Source of the DNA: Alphaproteobacteria bacterium
GTDB taxonomy: Bacteria > Pseudomonadota > Alphaproteobacteria > BOG-932 > Roseiterribacteraceae
NCBI GenBank assembly: GCA_903970575.1
Contig: CAJCJC010000366.1
Location: 1-5,199 of the forward strand
Reading direction: 5' to 3'
Length of the DNA: 5,199 bases
Part shown: one piece after another, positions 5,148 through 5,199 of the stretch
Layout of the letters: each line of letters begins with the position of its first letter
How positions within the stretch are numbered: position 1 is the first letter of the stretch
Made by a program: the position numbers and the translations under genes
Notes under the pieces: generated by a model
The model's database searches: none
Seen by the model: only the letters and a program-made list of their open reading frames with translations
What the model was told of the DNA's origin: nothing

Positions 5148-5199
5148 TCAATCCATCACCCGAATTTGCGGCGGCACGTTGTGCTGATACGTCCCCTTC
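5148..5199 (-). CDS. C-terminal end of an unidentified convergent gene (partial)
   Basis: Reading in from the right edge on the minus strand, one frame gives KGTYQHNVPPQIRVMD and then a TGA stop at 5150-5148. The residue mix looks like a genuine protein end and the placement, convergent with the Rap1a-like gene, is sensible. Only 16 codons are visible, so the family cannot be named and the frame could be chance. Confidence 0.4.
   Translation of the reverse strand, partial: KGTYQHNVPPQIRVMD

Overview
The window reads as high-GC alphaproteobacterial chromosome, most like a member of the Hyphomicrobiales (Rhizobiales). This rests on gene content and base composition alone, and I cannot name a genus. 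Most of it (1 to about 4600) is compact, GC-rich and densely coded. About 4605-4915 drops sharply in GC and looks acquired.

Left part, minus strand (2255 down to 1): a tightly packed accessory operon for a molybdenum hydroxylase (CO-dehydrogenase/xanthine-dehydrogenase type). Its order is an XdhC/CoxI N-terminal-domain protein, an XdhC Rossmann-domain protein, a MoeA-like molybdopterin-binding protein and a MobA/MocA-like nucleotidyltransferase that runs off the left edge. The first three genes overlap by 4 bases at each junction, so they are probably translationally coupled. The last two resemble a protein that I recall as a single fusion in many relatives; here a five-A run sits exactly where the reading frames part. 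The hydroxylase subunits are not in the window. A plausible sigma70 promoter with a palindrome centred on its -10 box lies just upstream (2293-2327).

Middle part: upstream, and also on the minus strand, is an MFS transporter (3567-2359) with a strong ribosome binding site. Before it is a small, unrecognised single-span membrane protein (3936-3661). Divergent from that is a DCC-family (DUF393) CPVC thiol-disulfide oxidoreductase-like gene (3963-4352).

Right part, plus strand: overlapping the end of the DCC gene is a ParD-like antitoxin (4346-4648). It has lost the start of its DNA-binding ribbon-helix-helix domain, carries an unusual basic tail and has no intact ParE toxin. A short stretch in another frame may be what is left of the toxin's start. 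Next comes the AT-rich stretch, with a secreted Rap1a/Tai-type immunity-like protein (4713-5075) whose own gene changes from about 23% to 65% GC halfway through. The last 50 bases probably hold the C-terminal end of a convergent minus-strand gene.

I see no tRNA, rRNA, CRISPR array, transposase or att site. Nothing here amounts to a clearly new system. The best leads are the frame break in the MoeA/MocA pair, the palindrome on the operon promoter, and the decayed toxin-antitoxin locus beside the AT-rich immunity gene.
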